Shown: piece after piece, positions 42,866 through 54,784 of the stretch
How positions within the stretch are numbered: position 1 is the stretch's first letter
How the letters are laid out: each line of letters starts with the position of its first letter
Source: Marasmius tenuissimus
Lineage: Eukaryota > Basidiomycota > Agaricomycetes > Agaricales > Marasmiaceae
Direction: 5' to 3'
DNA: 64,000 nt
NCBI GenBank assembly: GCA_029532415.1
Contig: JAQOTA010000060.1
Location: 1,116,001 to 1,180,000 of the forward strand
Program-made: the position numbers and the translations under genes
Notes under the pieces: model-generated
The model's input: the letters and a program-made list of their open reading frames with translations, nothing else
Told to the model about the DNA's origin: nothing
Databases searched by the model: none

Positions 42866-45800
42866 ATGGATATTCTTCTCGAACCTTGTCTTCCCCCAGC
42901 CGTACCCAGCCTCGCGAACGCTCGAACACTTGCACAACAGTTACCTTCTCACTCCCCATTACCGCCTCTTTCGCGAATTTATCCCGTTCTTAAGACACTT
43001 TGCGAGCAAGATGGACCTGTTCCCTTACAAGGCGCCGGATTCGACATACTGGCAGCTTATTTCGAGCATAGCGAAGCCAACACGGCGCCGATGGGAACGA
43101 GTGATAGGATGGTGTGTTTGAGCTACTTTCTGGACAGGAATGGAGGACGGTGGAATCGAGAACTATGGGAGCCAAAGTTCAAAGCCCTTCGTGCATTCAC
43201 TCGATGGGGAAGTGATATGGTTGGCATTGAAGAAGATGTTGTCAAGTTGTTGAAGGAATGGATTTCAGATGCATTCTCCGGGTTTCACGACGATGAACTC
43301 AACGACAATGCCGAACGTGAACGTAGCATCAAGATTCTGACTGAATTTCTCAATGCAGTCGTCCTCGAGCCGACCGTTCTTGCGCGTATGCCTCAACTGG
43401 AAGACACTGGAGGTGCATTGGACCTGTACGGAGGTCTTGTGGACTCCAGCAGTCATTCCGGAAATTCAGTTCTGGCATTCGAGCTATATCTCACTCATCT
43501 ACAAAGCCAGCTCTCGAGCCTGCGTCCAAAGCACCTTCACACCATTCTTCCATTACTATTTCGCGCTTTGGCACGGTGCGCAACACCACTTCCACGACTT
43601 ACCGTAACCACTGCGAGTACTAGCAATGGCGGCAGCGGTATCAATCACGAACGGCGAATAATCGACATCCTACAGAACCTATTCACAGGACCTTATCCTT
43701 CGACTTGTACCCAGATTCTTGTCAAGTGCCTGTCTCCCTTACACACTTCCTCGGAAACTCCTGTGGGTGCGGCCCGTGCCCTTCGTACACACATCAGACG
43801 CGCCCTGTCTACTCGCCTTGCCAGAGTCTATATTTCAAGTCAGAGCAGTATGGCATACACCTACTCTGGTGCTCCTGGTCACATGTCGGATATCCAGAGG
43901 GATATAATGGAGAGAGCATGGACAGCATCGACTGCTATTCCCTCCACGACATCTGCTACAAATCTGGCAGCACCCACCGCTGGTGCTGGATGGGATCCAG
44001 TGAGGTGGGCACGACCTTTGAGGGAGTGCGCAAGGAACTGGGTTGACGTGGGGCGCAAGGGCGACGGCCATCCTGATTTCGAGTCGCTAAAGGACGTTCG
44101 TGAACGAACGTTAGAGGAATTATTGGGAATTGTGAAGGACGTGCTGCAGGAGTTGGACCTCAGGGAGGAATATGAAGAGGTGCCCACCAGTTCACCCTCT
44201 TCAACGTATCTCAAGAAGGATTTATTGGATCAAGATGAAGCAGTCGCAGTTGGCGAGCTTTTGTCTGAGTTGGCCAAGTATCTCGACACCATGTCAGTCT
44301 CCGCAGCCCATATTCTCGAACTCATGTGCTAATGTCCTGTCCAGAGGACCATTCATCCTTCCTCTCACTTCTCCATCCTCTGCTCCCACAGCGTTTCTTA
44401 AAACGTTATCCACTCTCCTTGCGAGAGACTTTCCCTTTCCCTATAAACCTGATCCGTCCGGAGCGAACCATCGCCCTTCCTCCAACCCTTCATCGCCCTC
44501 CATGCCGTCCAATTCCCCTCACAGTACGTCTGGGAGTCCGACGGCAACGACAACTCCTCTCAACCCCCCTCTGACAACCATTTTGCTCGATCTGGCTTCA
44601 TCCCAACATCTCTCCGACAACGATACTGCACGGCTCGTTCTGCTGATGAAATCACATGGGGAGTTAGACGGGACAACTCGCTGGCCTGCGATCTTCTCCC
44701 TTTTCACCACACCGTCCGCGTCGAGAACCTTGACTCGCACGAAAAAAGCGGTCATGCAAGGTCTCAAGGAGATTTACGACGGGGTGAAGGATATGCCATT
44801 ATATCGACGACGACTGGGAGTCATGGTGCTGAAACTTCTCTCGGGGGAGGAGGATCCGTCGTCAGTGCAGCAGGAGGGCCCGGACTCTGTCGCTCAAGGT
44901 AGTGTACCCAGGTTCTATGAAAGAATGGCTTTGATTGATATATATCCTCACAGGAAGAGCTCCCATCGCTCTTGCTACCGAGCCAACACTCTGGAAAATC
45001 CTCGAGGAAGAGGTTATCTTACGTTGCGCCGAAGCGGTGGCACGGGATGTCCCAGATTTGGAGGTCGACGAGTCCGGGGTTGACGAAGAAGACTCGGGGA
45101 TTGATTATTTCGTTGATGTTATCATCTCTGCTGCATCACAGCCGACTCCCTCGTCATCCGATGTTAGCGAAGAAGTAACAGAGGATTCCGCACTCGCCGA
45201 CGACGAACATCCTGCGAACCACCCCGATCCCGGTGCAGCTACCCCCACGCCTGCTACTCTCTCTCTCAGCCGGGTCCACAGTCGCCAGCCAGGCCATCAT
45301 GACGAGCCCGAGACCTCGCAAAACCCTATAACGACGACGTCTTCTTCGCAAATACCGAGTGTGATATCGCTGTTGTCGTCTCTTTCGGGCAGTGTCTCGG
45401 AAACAACCCTTAGTGGGGGCCTGAGACGGAACCGGTCAGCTTCAACAAGCATGTCAGCTGTATCAATAAGAGGTGTAGCAATTGATCCTCCCCCTGGCGA
45501 GTCGCCCCACCTACCGAGGGTGCCCGTTAGCCCGCCAGAGGAAGAGCCAGAGCCCCAGAACCCAACACTTCCAACCAACCTGATCGCAGTACGGACCCTT
45601 ATCGGCATATTCATACAAGTGGGTTTCTCGCCTGGGTACGGCTATTACGATTCCGATGATGAGAAAAGTCGGTCGTCTTCTATCCCTATCACATTCAAAA
45701 CACTACGTGACATACATTCCGCCTTCATCTCTATACTTGGCCACGGTTCTTCGCAAACAAGCACTCGCGTGCGGCTGGCGGTCTTGCAGCTTTATGTGCG

Positions 45801-48800
45801 TCTTCGCGCCGACAGGGATCATAGGCTGTACTTGTCGCCTAATCCCGACAGGGATGGAAATGGTCAGGTGCAAGTGCTGGCTGGTCTCATTGGAAGAGTT
45901 GGCGTTCCCTTAGGGGTTCCTAAGTACCCTTCAAGCCAGAGTGTCGGTCACGCAAAGGATGATCATGGAAGTGGCGGCGGCGAGGAGGAGCGCGAGGTCG
46001 ATGTTTTGTCTGGCGTGGAACACTCTATGAGCCAGCGAGAGGCCGATGCAGTCTCTGAATTGCGAAGGGCACGGGCGAGAGACGTGGTGCGAGGAAGGCG
46101 TGGTGCGCGTTGGGGGAACTCTGGAAGTGGAAGCGGAAGCGGTGGTGGACGGACGAGGACAGCCAGTACTTCCCCAAGCAGAAGCCCCAGTCGAAGCAGG
46201 CTTCGCCGTGCTACTACGACTGCTGGAAGCCTTGCCCTCAATCGGGAGGTCCGAGAGTCTGCTGCTCAAAGGGAGTGGAGAGAGCATCCGCCTCCACTCC
46301 AACAGTCGTCGAGCACGAGGCAAAAGGGAAAGGAAAGAGAGCGGGAGCCTGAGGTGCTATTATGGAACTGTCCGGAGAGGCTGGACTTCTTAGATGGTGC
46401 AAAAGGATTGAGTGGCTTGTTGAAAACTTACGATCCCAACTCTCCTGAAGATCAAACCGTTCCAGTCTTCCCCATATCTCAATATCTGACTGTGATTCTC
46501 GAACTTCTCTCACCACCGATAGGCTCGGCAGAGAATCTAGCCACAGCACCCCCAAAATCGAACTGGGAACTCCTCTCCTATCTCCTGGTTCATCTTCCAA
46601 CACAACTCTCCAACAAACATTTGTTTTGTGGTCCACTCTCTCGCCAGTTGACCTCGAGAATACTTACTTGCCTGTGTTCGGGTATCTCAACCGGACAACT
46701 CGGCATGGCGGAACTACAAGCTCGGCCCTCTGCAGACCGTTCAGAACCCCCATTTTACCCAGAAACGCTCAAATCACGGGATGCTCATAGTCTGGCATAC
46801 AGTACTTTGTCCGTGTTGATATCATACAAGTCCTCCTTCGAACTTAAACATCGACATGTACTTGTCGAAACTCTATTGGGAGGACTGTCAAGCACGAAAC
46901 CCCACACAATCACGTCATGCTTGCATGCCCTGAGCTTGTGTGCGTATGAGCTCCAATCCTCACTCACGAGGTATCTCAAGGAGATCCTAGAGAAGCTCAG
47001 CCAGATCATGTCGACAGGAGAACTCGGCAGTGCAGGGGTTGCCGTCCACATTCTGGCGTTCCTCAGCATTGTAGGTGGAAGTGGGGAACGGCTGACCGGT
47101 AACTTCACGGAGAGGGAGTTCAAGCTCATTTTCGGGGTGGCGTTAAAATACCTCCAAGGACACAATCAGATGATTCGCGGTGAAAAAGGGAGCGACCTTC
47201 CAACGAATGCTAGGTCCGGATCACCCTCCGGAACCAACATTTCCTGGGCCCTCTCCCAACACGTCCGGATTTTGTCATATCACCTTGTTTATACGTGGTT
47301 TTTAGCGCTTCGGCTGCCAGATCGTCCCAAGCATGTTCGGTACATCACACATCAGCTCCTTCTGGCCAACGAGGGGAATGAACAAGTGGACGATCCGACC
47401 GAGGTCGCGTTCGACTGGCTTGCGAGGTTTACGTTTTCTACTGCGGATCCTAGACCGGCTGGAAGCTCTGCGCTCGCAGATGTGACTATGCGGAGTCCCC
47501 CTTCGGCAGCCTTAAACGAAGGAGATATTGTAGAAGATGGAAAACCTAGCGGGGGCAGGTCTGACACCCCGGCCACTACGACCAAGACTTGGCTCCAGGG
47601 AAATTCCGTGATCACTATGCGGACGCTTCCGAAGAACGGCTGGGTGGAGATTGTTTGCCGACGGCCATCTGGCTACACAAAAATATTGGGGAGATTGGAA
47701 AATGTGCCCATGGTGGGAGTTGGGGAGGTCCACCCAAATTGGGTTGATATACCGGCGGTGGTCTTGATGGACAAGGATGTTAATGAGCGAAAAGCAGGGA
47801 GACCCGATGTTGGTTACGAGGAGAGTGTGACACCGGTGAGGTATCCTCATTTTTTCTTGTTGATGCATAACTCATTTCTCTTCGTTATCCTTAGCGGGAG
47901 GACCTTGCCACCGTCATTCCTGAGTCAGGCCAAGAAGAGGACGAATCGCTACGTCCGGATCCTATCACTGGCTACGTCTGGAGCAAAACGGCGCCTTCTC
48001 AACGTCGCAAAGAAGTCTCCATTGACCCGGCATTCCTCGCACTTCAGCTCTCGCCATACCCCGTCCATCTCGCCGCAGGGAACGTTCGAATGCTGGTGGA
48101 TCCCTCACAAGCTTCACGTTTTTGCACTAGCGTGGACCGCATTCCGGTCATCGACACGCACAAAGTGGGGATCCTCTACGTCGCCCCCGGACAGACGACA
48201 GAGCAGGAAATTCTTAAGAATTCCCACGGATCTCCCGCCTACACAAGATTCCTGGAGGGACTCGGGCGTTTGATCAACTTGCGGGGTCAGATCGACGTCT
48301 ACGCCGGTGGTCTGGATCCTGACGAAGACGGGGAGTACGCGTATGCGTGGTGGGACGACATCTATCAGATTCTCTACCATACTGCTACGCTTATGCCCAC
48401 ACATGCCCACGACGAACAGTGCGTGTTCAAAAAGCGACACATCGGAAACGACTTTGTCCGCATAGTCTGGAATGATTCGGGACTTCCCTACCGTTTTGAT
48501 ACCCTTCAAACGCAGTTCCAGTTCGTGAACATCGTGATCGAGCCGCACTCCTTGGGTGCTATTGCTGCGTTCTCCAACAACCTGCATGAAAACGAGTATT
48601 TCAAGGTGACCGTACAACGTGCGGAGGGCATGATGGAATTTACGCCGGTCGGAGAGTTCAAGTTGATCAGCGCGGACAACTTGGCAGGATTGGTCCGTCA
48701 GCTGAGTTTGCTGAGTGATTGGTTTGCGTTTGTCTTCGCGAAGACAGAGAGGGATACGGTGCGGCAGGACGTGCGAACGAATTGGGCTGAGAGGCTGGCG

Positions 48801-48959
48801 GCCATTCGGAGATTGCGAAAGCAGGCGGAAAGCAAAGCAGCAGAAGGAAGCGGCAGTACCCCCGCCAGTAACGGAGATGAGCCCAGTGCCCGTAACGGTG
48901 ACGTCCGGGACCCCATTCTGGCACAGGAAAGCTTCAGAGATTTTACGACAGCCTTTTGA
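42866..48959 (+). CDS. TSC2: Tuberin (TSC2), Rap/Rheb GTPase-activating protein
   Basis: Large subunit of the tuberous-sclerosis complex that switches off the GTPase Rheb and so restrains TORC1. Four exons, 42866-44292, 44345-44898, 44954-47835 and 47895-48959, sum to 5928 bases, 1,975 residues (human protein about 1,800). The N-terminal half is helical-repeat tuberin sequence (LWKILEEEVILRCAEAVARD, LDFLDGAKGLSGLL, LLVHLPTQLSNKHLF). The C-terminal GAP domain is clear: THKVGILYVAPGQTTEQEIL, YAYAWWDDIYQILYHTATLM, and KRHIGNDFVRIVWNDSGLPY with the catalytic asparagine thumb, then FNFV-like QFVNIVIEPHSLG. Between them lies a disordered insert with SGSGSGGGRTRTASTSPSRS, rich in basophilic kinase motifs. 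Confidence 0.94.
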
Positions 48960-49164
48960 CGAAATCAAGAAAATGAGGAATAATTTGATAGTGTAGTTTT
49001 TCAAGTTCAAATGCTGATGAACCTTTACTAGCCTTCTTGTACTTGTCTCAGTACCAAAAAGTGTATCCACTAGCCATCTAACTCTAGGATATAATAACAT
49101 GTTTTTGTGCAGACGTTCTGCAAATGTTTCCATAGATTTGACTGTGAACCGAATCACATTCAAA

Positions 49165-49961
49165 CTATGAGCTCCTTACAGGTCCTTTTTTCCAGCGCCC
49201 ATCTATAACAAAAGGATGCGCGAGCTCCTCAGAAAGTATACCGCCATCCCATTGTCGAAGTAGAGCATCCCTCGCCTCTAATGGGGAAATTTTCCGCCCG
49301 TTCACCAATGCGCCATCTAGCCCGATATGCCAATGTCCTCGTTCTCCATCTACGTGCAAGAACAGCTCCGTTTCATCTCGACCTTCATTTAACTTGCACT
49401 TCGATAGTGGGAATGAAACGCCATGCCCTCTTGTGTGTGAGGTAGATTGCAAAAAGACGCGTCTTCTATGGCGAGGCTGCACCGTCGGTGCTATTTTGGA
49501 TTTTGTTGAGCCCGTAGCAAATTCGAGCGGCGGAAAGACGTCCAAAGTCCGTAAATACCGAGCTCTAGCAATCAGTATTGCAGATGCGGCGGCTACACCT
49601 CCGACGAAGAAGGCTGAGCAAAGGGCAGCTCGTTGCCAGACTGGACGTTGCTCCCAGTGTTGCGTCGGTTTCTCGTCCTTATTGTCGGATGCTGGTTCAT
49701 CCTTCACGAGAGTAGACCAGTTGGTCCAAGTTATTTCCATTGCTGACCCGCTGCATATGAGGAGGTGAGGTCTAGTACAACAAAACTCGAGAATTGCGAG
49801 GAAATTCACGTCATGAATAGATCACAGCCAATTAACGCGTATCCCCACTTTGTCCACCAAGGAGAAGATTTCTGGAATAGAGGAGGTCGATTTTCCACGT
49901 ATACATGAGGATTTCCATTGGACCTGAAGAGTCCTTTGACCGTTCTTAATAACGTCCTCAT
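49165..49961 (-). CDS. Predicted mitochondrial/membrane protein, 245 residues
   Basis: Two exons, 49961-49810 and 49750-49165 (152 and 586 bases, sum 738). The frame extends upstream to 50033 but without an ATG, so 49961 (MRTLLRTVKGLFRSNGN) is used. The start is rich in Arg, Leu and Lys and lacks acidic residues, as in mitochondrial presequences. One or two membrane segments follow: WWTKWGYALIGCDLFMT and ALCSAFFVGGVAAASAILIA. The C-terminal part is soluble (HVDGERGHWHIGLDGALVNG, SPLEARDALLRQWDGG). The layout is reminiscent of the TMEM223 family of mitochondrial cytochrome oxidase assembly proteins, but I would not assert it. Confidence 0.65.
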
Positions 49962-50086
49962 CGCGGTAAGTCGAGAGAAAAGTTTGGAATCCGAATTGCC
50001 GCCGGCTATGACTGCGCCACGTGGTAAATCCAATCCTGTAGTTCTGTGATTGTCAGTGCCAACATTCCACTCCTACAGCGACCACA
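49962..50086. promoter_or_regulatory. Bidirectional promoter, membrane protein / clathrin light chain
   Basis: Only 125 bases separate the two start codons. The interval is partly within the open upstream extension of the membrane-protein frame and must contain both transcription starts. Confidence 0.35.
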
Positions 50087-51069
50087 ATGAGCGACGACCT
50101 GTTCAAGAGTACGTTTACCAAGAGCTCGAATTCGTTTCACTTGATAACACTCATGTTTCATTCAGCTTCTACAACGGACGAAATCGACTTTGATGCAGCA
50201 GCTTCTGCTTTCCCTGACATTTCTCTCGACGGCGAAGGCGACTTTCCCAATGTTTCTTCCCCACCTGCAGCCACCAAGAACACCTCTTCTGGATTCTCTT
50301 TCGATGACTTCGACACCCCACAAGAACCTGTCAGCGTGACGGGCAATGACGAGATTGAAAAGTTTGAGAGTGAATTCCCTGATATCGAGGTCCCAGTACG
50401 TCGACGCGTGTCAATACGTAGAGGTTGTTTTGAGGACTAAAATCACTCGTCACAGTCATCTCCTCCTGTGCCCCAGCAACAGCAGCAATCTTCCTTCAGC
50501 CATGCCTTCGCGCCACGTCCTCAGCAATCATACACATCGACGCCTATCTTGAACCAACCTTTGGAGGAAGAAGAACCAGAAGTCATCAGGTGCATTCCGT
50601 GTCTCAAAATCACAGGAATGGCAACTTATGTTTCGTTGATGTAGAGAATGGCGTCAAAAGCAAGCCGAAGAGATTGCTGCCAGAGACGAAGCCTCCAAGC
50701 AACGTCGTCAGGAGACTGTCTCAAAAGCTGAGAGGTCCATTGATGACTTCTATGAAGACTACTCCGCCAAGAAGGAAAGGAATATCCGGGAAAACAAGTG
50801 AGATCTTCAATCAACGATAGTCTTCCGCCCCTCTCACCACATTACTTGTGATCAGGGACAACGAACAAGCTTTCCTCCAAGACCTCACGGACTCACTGTC
50901 CTCAGGCACGACCTGGGATCGTATCTGCAAGCTCCTCGAGCTCGAAAATTCTCAGAGCAAGACCACCGCTAGAACCGGTGCAGGCACCACCGACTTGTCG
51001 AGGTTTAAGGAGGTCTTGTTGAGACTGAAGAGGGAAGGAGATCGCGCACCAGGAGCTGGCGGGTACTAG
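50087..51069 (+). CDS. CLC1: Clathrin light chain
   Basis: Regulatory subunit of clathrin coats in endocytosis and Golgi traffic. At least five exons; the first is short (50087-50108, MSDDLFK) and the next starts at 50166 ([20 protein letters not shown]). Later junctions rebuild [15 protein letters not shown] and [20 protein letters not shown]. That segment is followed by [20 protein letters not shown] and [13 protein letters not shown], the heavy-chain-binding coiled coil of the family. The C-terminus [12 protein letters not shown] and [20 protein letters not shown] is typical of fungal light chains. The acidic N-terminus holds the conserved region found near the start of animal light chains in a diverged form. 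Confidence 0.93.
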
Positions 51070-51216
51070 ACACCACCACGATGATGAACACCCTTTGATT
51101 TTTTCTTCATTATCACGTTTCCTTATATACATACATGGCTGAATCGATATCATTCTCTGCGGCCTAAATTCCCAGAAAGATCTTTCGCGTTTGAACTCGG
51201 CACGTCCAATAACCCA

Positions 51217-52441
51217 TCACATTTTCGCACCAACTTCTGGTGATTGAAGGTGGGAGTCGATGAAGGAGAATATCTCCTTCACGACCTCATCTGGGACATC
51301 CCTGGATCATTTACAAGCTCGTGGTAACCGCCCTAAGGAATCGGAATATTAGGATCCGGCAAAACCACACTTGATTTGACTTACATCGAAAAGCCGGATT
51401 TTCTTGTCCTTGATACTGAGGTTGTCGTAGAAGGTTTGACTTGCCGTGTAGGAAGTAACCCGATCACCCGTGCCATGAATGAACAGTGCCTAAATTATGC
51501 CGTCTGATTGAGAAAAATATTGCAAGTCAAAAGACGTCTCAGACGTACCGGAACATTGGGTGGCCAGTGCTTGTAGGCTTGCTTCTTTAGCAGTTCCTCT
51601 CCCTAAACGTGGTCAGCCAATGCAGAGGTATTTGCGAAAAGGAGCCCACTTTGGTCAACATGTCACTGATCCCTCGGAGGGTCCCACTTTGTTTGATGAG
51701 TGGATCCTTCATGTACGCATCGTTCGCCTCTTTACTCCGGGATAAATCCTAGCACAAGATGGGAATCAATCACAAGCACGAATTGATGGAACGGGAGGTT
51801 CCTCACGTCGGGATTTAGGTCCGCAGGAATCACGGTATACGGGCTCAGAATGCTAGCCTTGCCACCTATCCATCTGAGAAGCTTCGGTGCAGGTTTGGCT
51901 TGTTCGATGAGTGGACTGGAAGCAATCACTCCAGCCAAACTGGTCGCTAATGACTTGTCGCCGGATACAGTGGTATAGCCCAGCACTTCGCCTCCCCCCT
52001 AGTAGAAGGAGTATCATGTTCTACTTGAATGGAGCCGAGAAAAAGTGAACAACGGTGGCTTACCATCGAGTGTCCCATTAGAAATAGAGGAATTCCAGGA
52101 AACGTTTCTTGCGCGTGTTTCAATGCCCAACTGATATCCTGCATCTGGTCGTCCCAAGAGGTCTTCCCCCACGAGCTGTCTTTGCTCCGTTCTTTCTCAT
52201 CCAAGCCAGTCCTCCCGAAGCCCCGTTGGTCAAATGTAAAGAGCGCTATGCCGTGCTTCGGGAACCGGGGATGAATGTGGTCGTATCGGCCCACATGCTC
52301 TGCGAAACCGTGTATAAAAACAAGGACCGCTTTAGGTTGCTGGCATGAGTAGGTCCTGGTGTAAAACTTGATGGTATGGGGCTCTGGTTTTTGTAACCAG
52401 GCTTCAGTGTAAGGCAATTCTGGGGATGCGGAGCTCGTCAT
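51217..52441 (-). CDS. YJU3: Monoacylglycerol lipase, Yju3-type serine hydrolase
   Basis: Alpha/beta hydrolase that releases fatty acid from monoacylglycerols on lipid droplets and membranes. Minus-strand exons read PYTEAWLQKPEPHTIKFYTR, VLVFIHGFAEHVGRYDHI (oxyanion HG), FTFDQRGFGRTG, then LFLMGHSM with the nucleophile elbow GHSMGG completed in the next exon (GGGEVLGY). SLAGVIASSPLIEQAKPAPK and YTVIPADLNPD follow. Near the end are IHGTGDRVTSY (acid) and GGYHELVNDP (His), so the Ser-Asp-His triad is complete. The start at 52441 (MTSSASPEL) was chosen because the family begins there; the frame is open upstream to 52582. The stop is at 51217. Confidence 0.9.
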
Positions 52442-52621
52442 TGGGGAAGGCTGATTAGACGCTCGTAGACCATCGGAGCAGTACCCGCGCCTAGAAATTT
52501 CATATTTGGTATTTCCTTCCGCCGGTTCCTCTTCCAACCGGCAACAGCGCGTCGCCTGTCTTAGTGTCTGCTCCTCGTCCACGTCGACACTATACCAGAA
52601 CTTTGAAAAGTAAGCTCAGAG
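52442..52621. promoter_or_regulatory. Bidirectional promoter, YJU3 / TSC13
   Basis: A 180-base interval between divergent starts of two lipid-metabolism genes, so both promoters must lie here. No clear TATA box. Confidence 0.35.
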
Positions 52622-54001
52622 ATGGCCACCGTCACCGTGTCTGCTGCTGGTAATAGGGCTCCTTCGTTCGCCCGTTCCAAGCTACCACTGCAGATCCCAA
52701 TTCAATCCGAGGATACGGCTGAGGATATCAAGAAGAAGATTGAAGCAAAGATTCCTCAGGTGAGCGAAGACGCGTCCAATTTTGATGCCTCTATTGACTC
52801 TTAAGACGAAAACTTCCCAATAGTTCTACACTTCGCGACAGAAGTTGACTTTGAAATCTGACAAAAAAGCAATTGCCGACGAAACGAAACTGAAGGATAT
52901 TGGTCTGGCTAACGGAGGAGAGCTGGATGTGAAGGATTTGGGCGCACAGATAGGCTGGAGAACGGTCTATGTCATCGAATACGTGCGTTTGCCTTACCTT
53001 AATTGGGTTCAGGACTTCTAATCCATACGCCCTCAGCTGGGACCTCTTATAATACATCCATTGATATACAGTGTCCCTCAGCTTTTCTTCGGCAGAGAAA
53101 TTGTCCACAGTAGCTTGCAAAAGTGCGATTTCTCACTTCTTGTCTCAACCGGTTGACTCACATCTCCACCCAGATTCTTCGTTACCATGGTCTCTCTCCA
53201 TTTCGCGAAACGCGTCCTCGAGTCCATCTTGTGAGTATATCTGTCACTGAGAGAGAGAGAGGCTAGTTAACCTCAGGACGACATGACAGTGTTCACCGTT
53301 TCTCTCATGGGACGATGCCTTTCACGAACGTTTTCAAAAAGTAGGTTCCTCCTTCGGGTTACCGCTGCTCTTGTTTATCAACAATCGTTCAGCTCCGGTC
53401 ATTATTGGGTCCTTTCAGGTGTGTTAGCGCAGGTCCGCACATATCGCTTAGGCTAATTCACCCTTTCCAGGCGTCTTCCTTGCGTACGATGTATATCGCC
53501 CCAGCTATTCAGCCAATGGTTCATATATCAAGGGTACTCAGAAGGAGGACGAGACGCGCCTGTGGACATTTGCTTCAGTCTGGGCTGTGGGTCACTTTCT
53601 CCTTTGCAGTCTTTCTTGTCCTTGACCACTCGACTATGATAGCTATTCCAACTTCTCAACCTCTCGACCCACTTGACCTTGCGAAACTTGCGTCCTGCTG
53701 GCACGAAAAAGCGCGCGATTCCCTACGGAATTTGGTTCTCGCTCGTTTCTTGCCCAAATTATTTCTTCGAGTCGATGGCCTGGCTGACGTTGTGCGTCAT
53801 GACTGGAAGTTATGCCGGTAAGGTTGTCAGAGTCAGACGCGTGGCCTTACACTCATTCGACTTTCCTTAGCATACTTCTTCACGCTCGTTGGGACCGCTC
53901 AGATGCTCGCCTGGGCGTTAAAAAAGCACAGGGCCTACAAGAAAGAGTTTGGGAAGGAATATCCTCGAAGTCGAAAGGCTATGTTCCCGTTTGTCATCTA
54001 A
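52622..54001 (+). CDS. TSC13: Very-long-chain enoyl-CoA reductase (Tsc13/TECR)
   Basis: ER enzyme of the last step of the fatty-acid elongation cycle, needed for sphingolipid acyl chains. Exons include 52622-52759, 52824-52982 and one from 53037; later ones are short. The N-terminus is a ubiquitin-like domain (LPLQIPIQSEDTAEDIKKKI, FYTSRQKLTLKSDKKAI), as in TECR. Then LGPLIIHPLIYSVPQ, VHRFSHGTMPFTNVFK, LSGVFLAYDVYRPSY, LTLRNLRPAGTKKRAIPYG, FSLVSCPNYFFESMAWL and finally AYFFTLVGTAQMLAWALKKH with KAMFPFVI at the end. These are the hydrophobic steroid-reductase-type segments with the conserved catalytic region. The divergent partner is the lipase YJU3. Confidence 0.93.
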
Positions 54002-54784
54002 CCTGGGCAGTCTTGTGGCAGGTGTCTACCGACCAATGACCGCCTAGATGTAATGTTACAGGCACGATGAGTGTTCTTCATACGCAATCTAATACGAAAT
54101 GCTACGACCATTGAGATGCACTGACTCGTGGAGGGGGTATTTGTGATGCTCCGAGGCTACCATCGAGACGTCTTGTCCAATAGCGGTGTGTACGGTCATG
54201 GCCAAAGCTGAATGTCTCACTTCCTGCTGCTCCATTTGGTCTCACAATACTTTTGACCAAAATTCTCCCCATCAGAAAGTCAGGTCGTCCACCCTGTGTC
54301 GACCCCACTTTCGCTGCTTACAGTCCTTCCCACCCTTCTTTCCTCTCTTACTGCAGCGCCAACTTCCAGCTGGCATCCCACTAACAGGATGGCGTCGAAG
54401 TCTTTCTGGTATGATTGCTAAAGAGCGCGCGAAACAATAAGCGCCGTCATGGAGGCCCGTGCGGTGTCGACTCGGCCACAAAAAGTCAGTGTTCCTTTGT
54501 TGTCCGAGTCGGTAGCTCCCGATCATCCTGGCCAAATGCTAAACAATAGAATAGCTTCCTGTTTTGTCCAGAGGATTGTGGCCATATATGCGAGAGCCAG
54601 TCCACATTCCAAACGCTTTGCCCCAGCCCCGACCACCCTCTCCACCTTGTTTTCGCTGGCCTATAAAGTTCAAGCGCAGGCGCTGCCCTCTCCATTTCAT
54701 CCCAACTCCTCCCGCTATCCACTTTCTACAAGGCCTAACAATACCCTAATTCCCTACGAACTTACAACCTCACCTCGCGCAAGA
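54002..54784. other. Intergenic / leader region of the zinc-finger gene
   Basis: About 780 bases. From 54449 an in-frame ATG opens into the next gene's coding frame and adds 112 residues without domain features. It may be an alternative start or simply 5' UTR. Pyrimidine-rich tracts at 54330 and 54640-54720 look like fungal promoter/leader sequence. Confidence 0.4.

Noticed and set aside
48114..49163. 349-codon minus-strand frame overlapping the 3' end of TSC2
   Set aside because: It lies antisense to the conserved GAP domain, whose codon constraint explains the absence of stops; no motif of its own.
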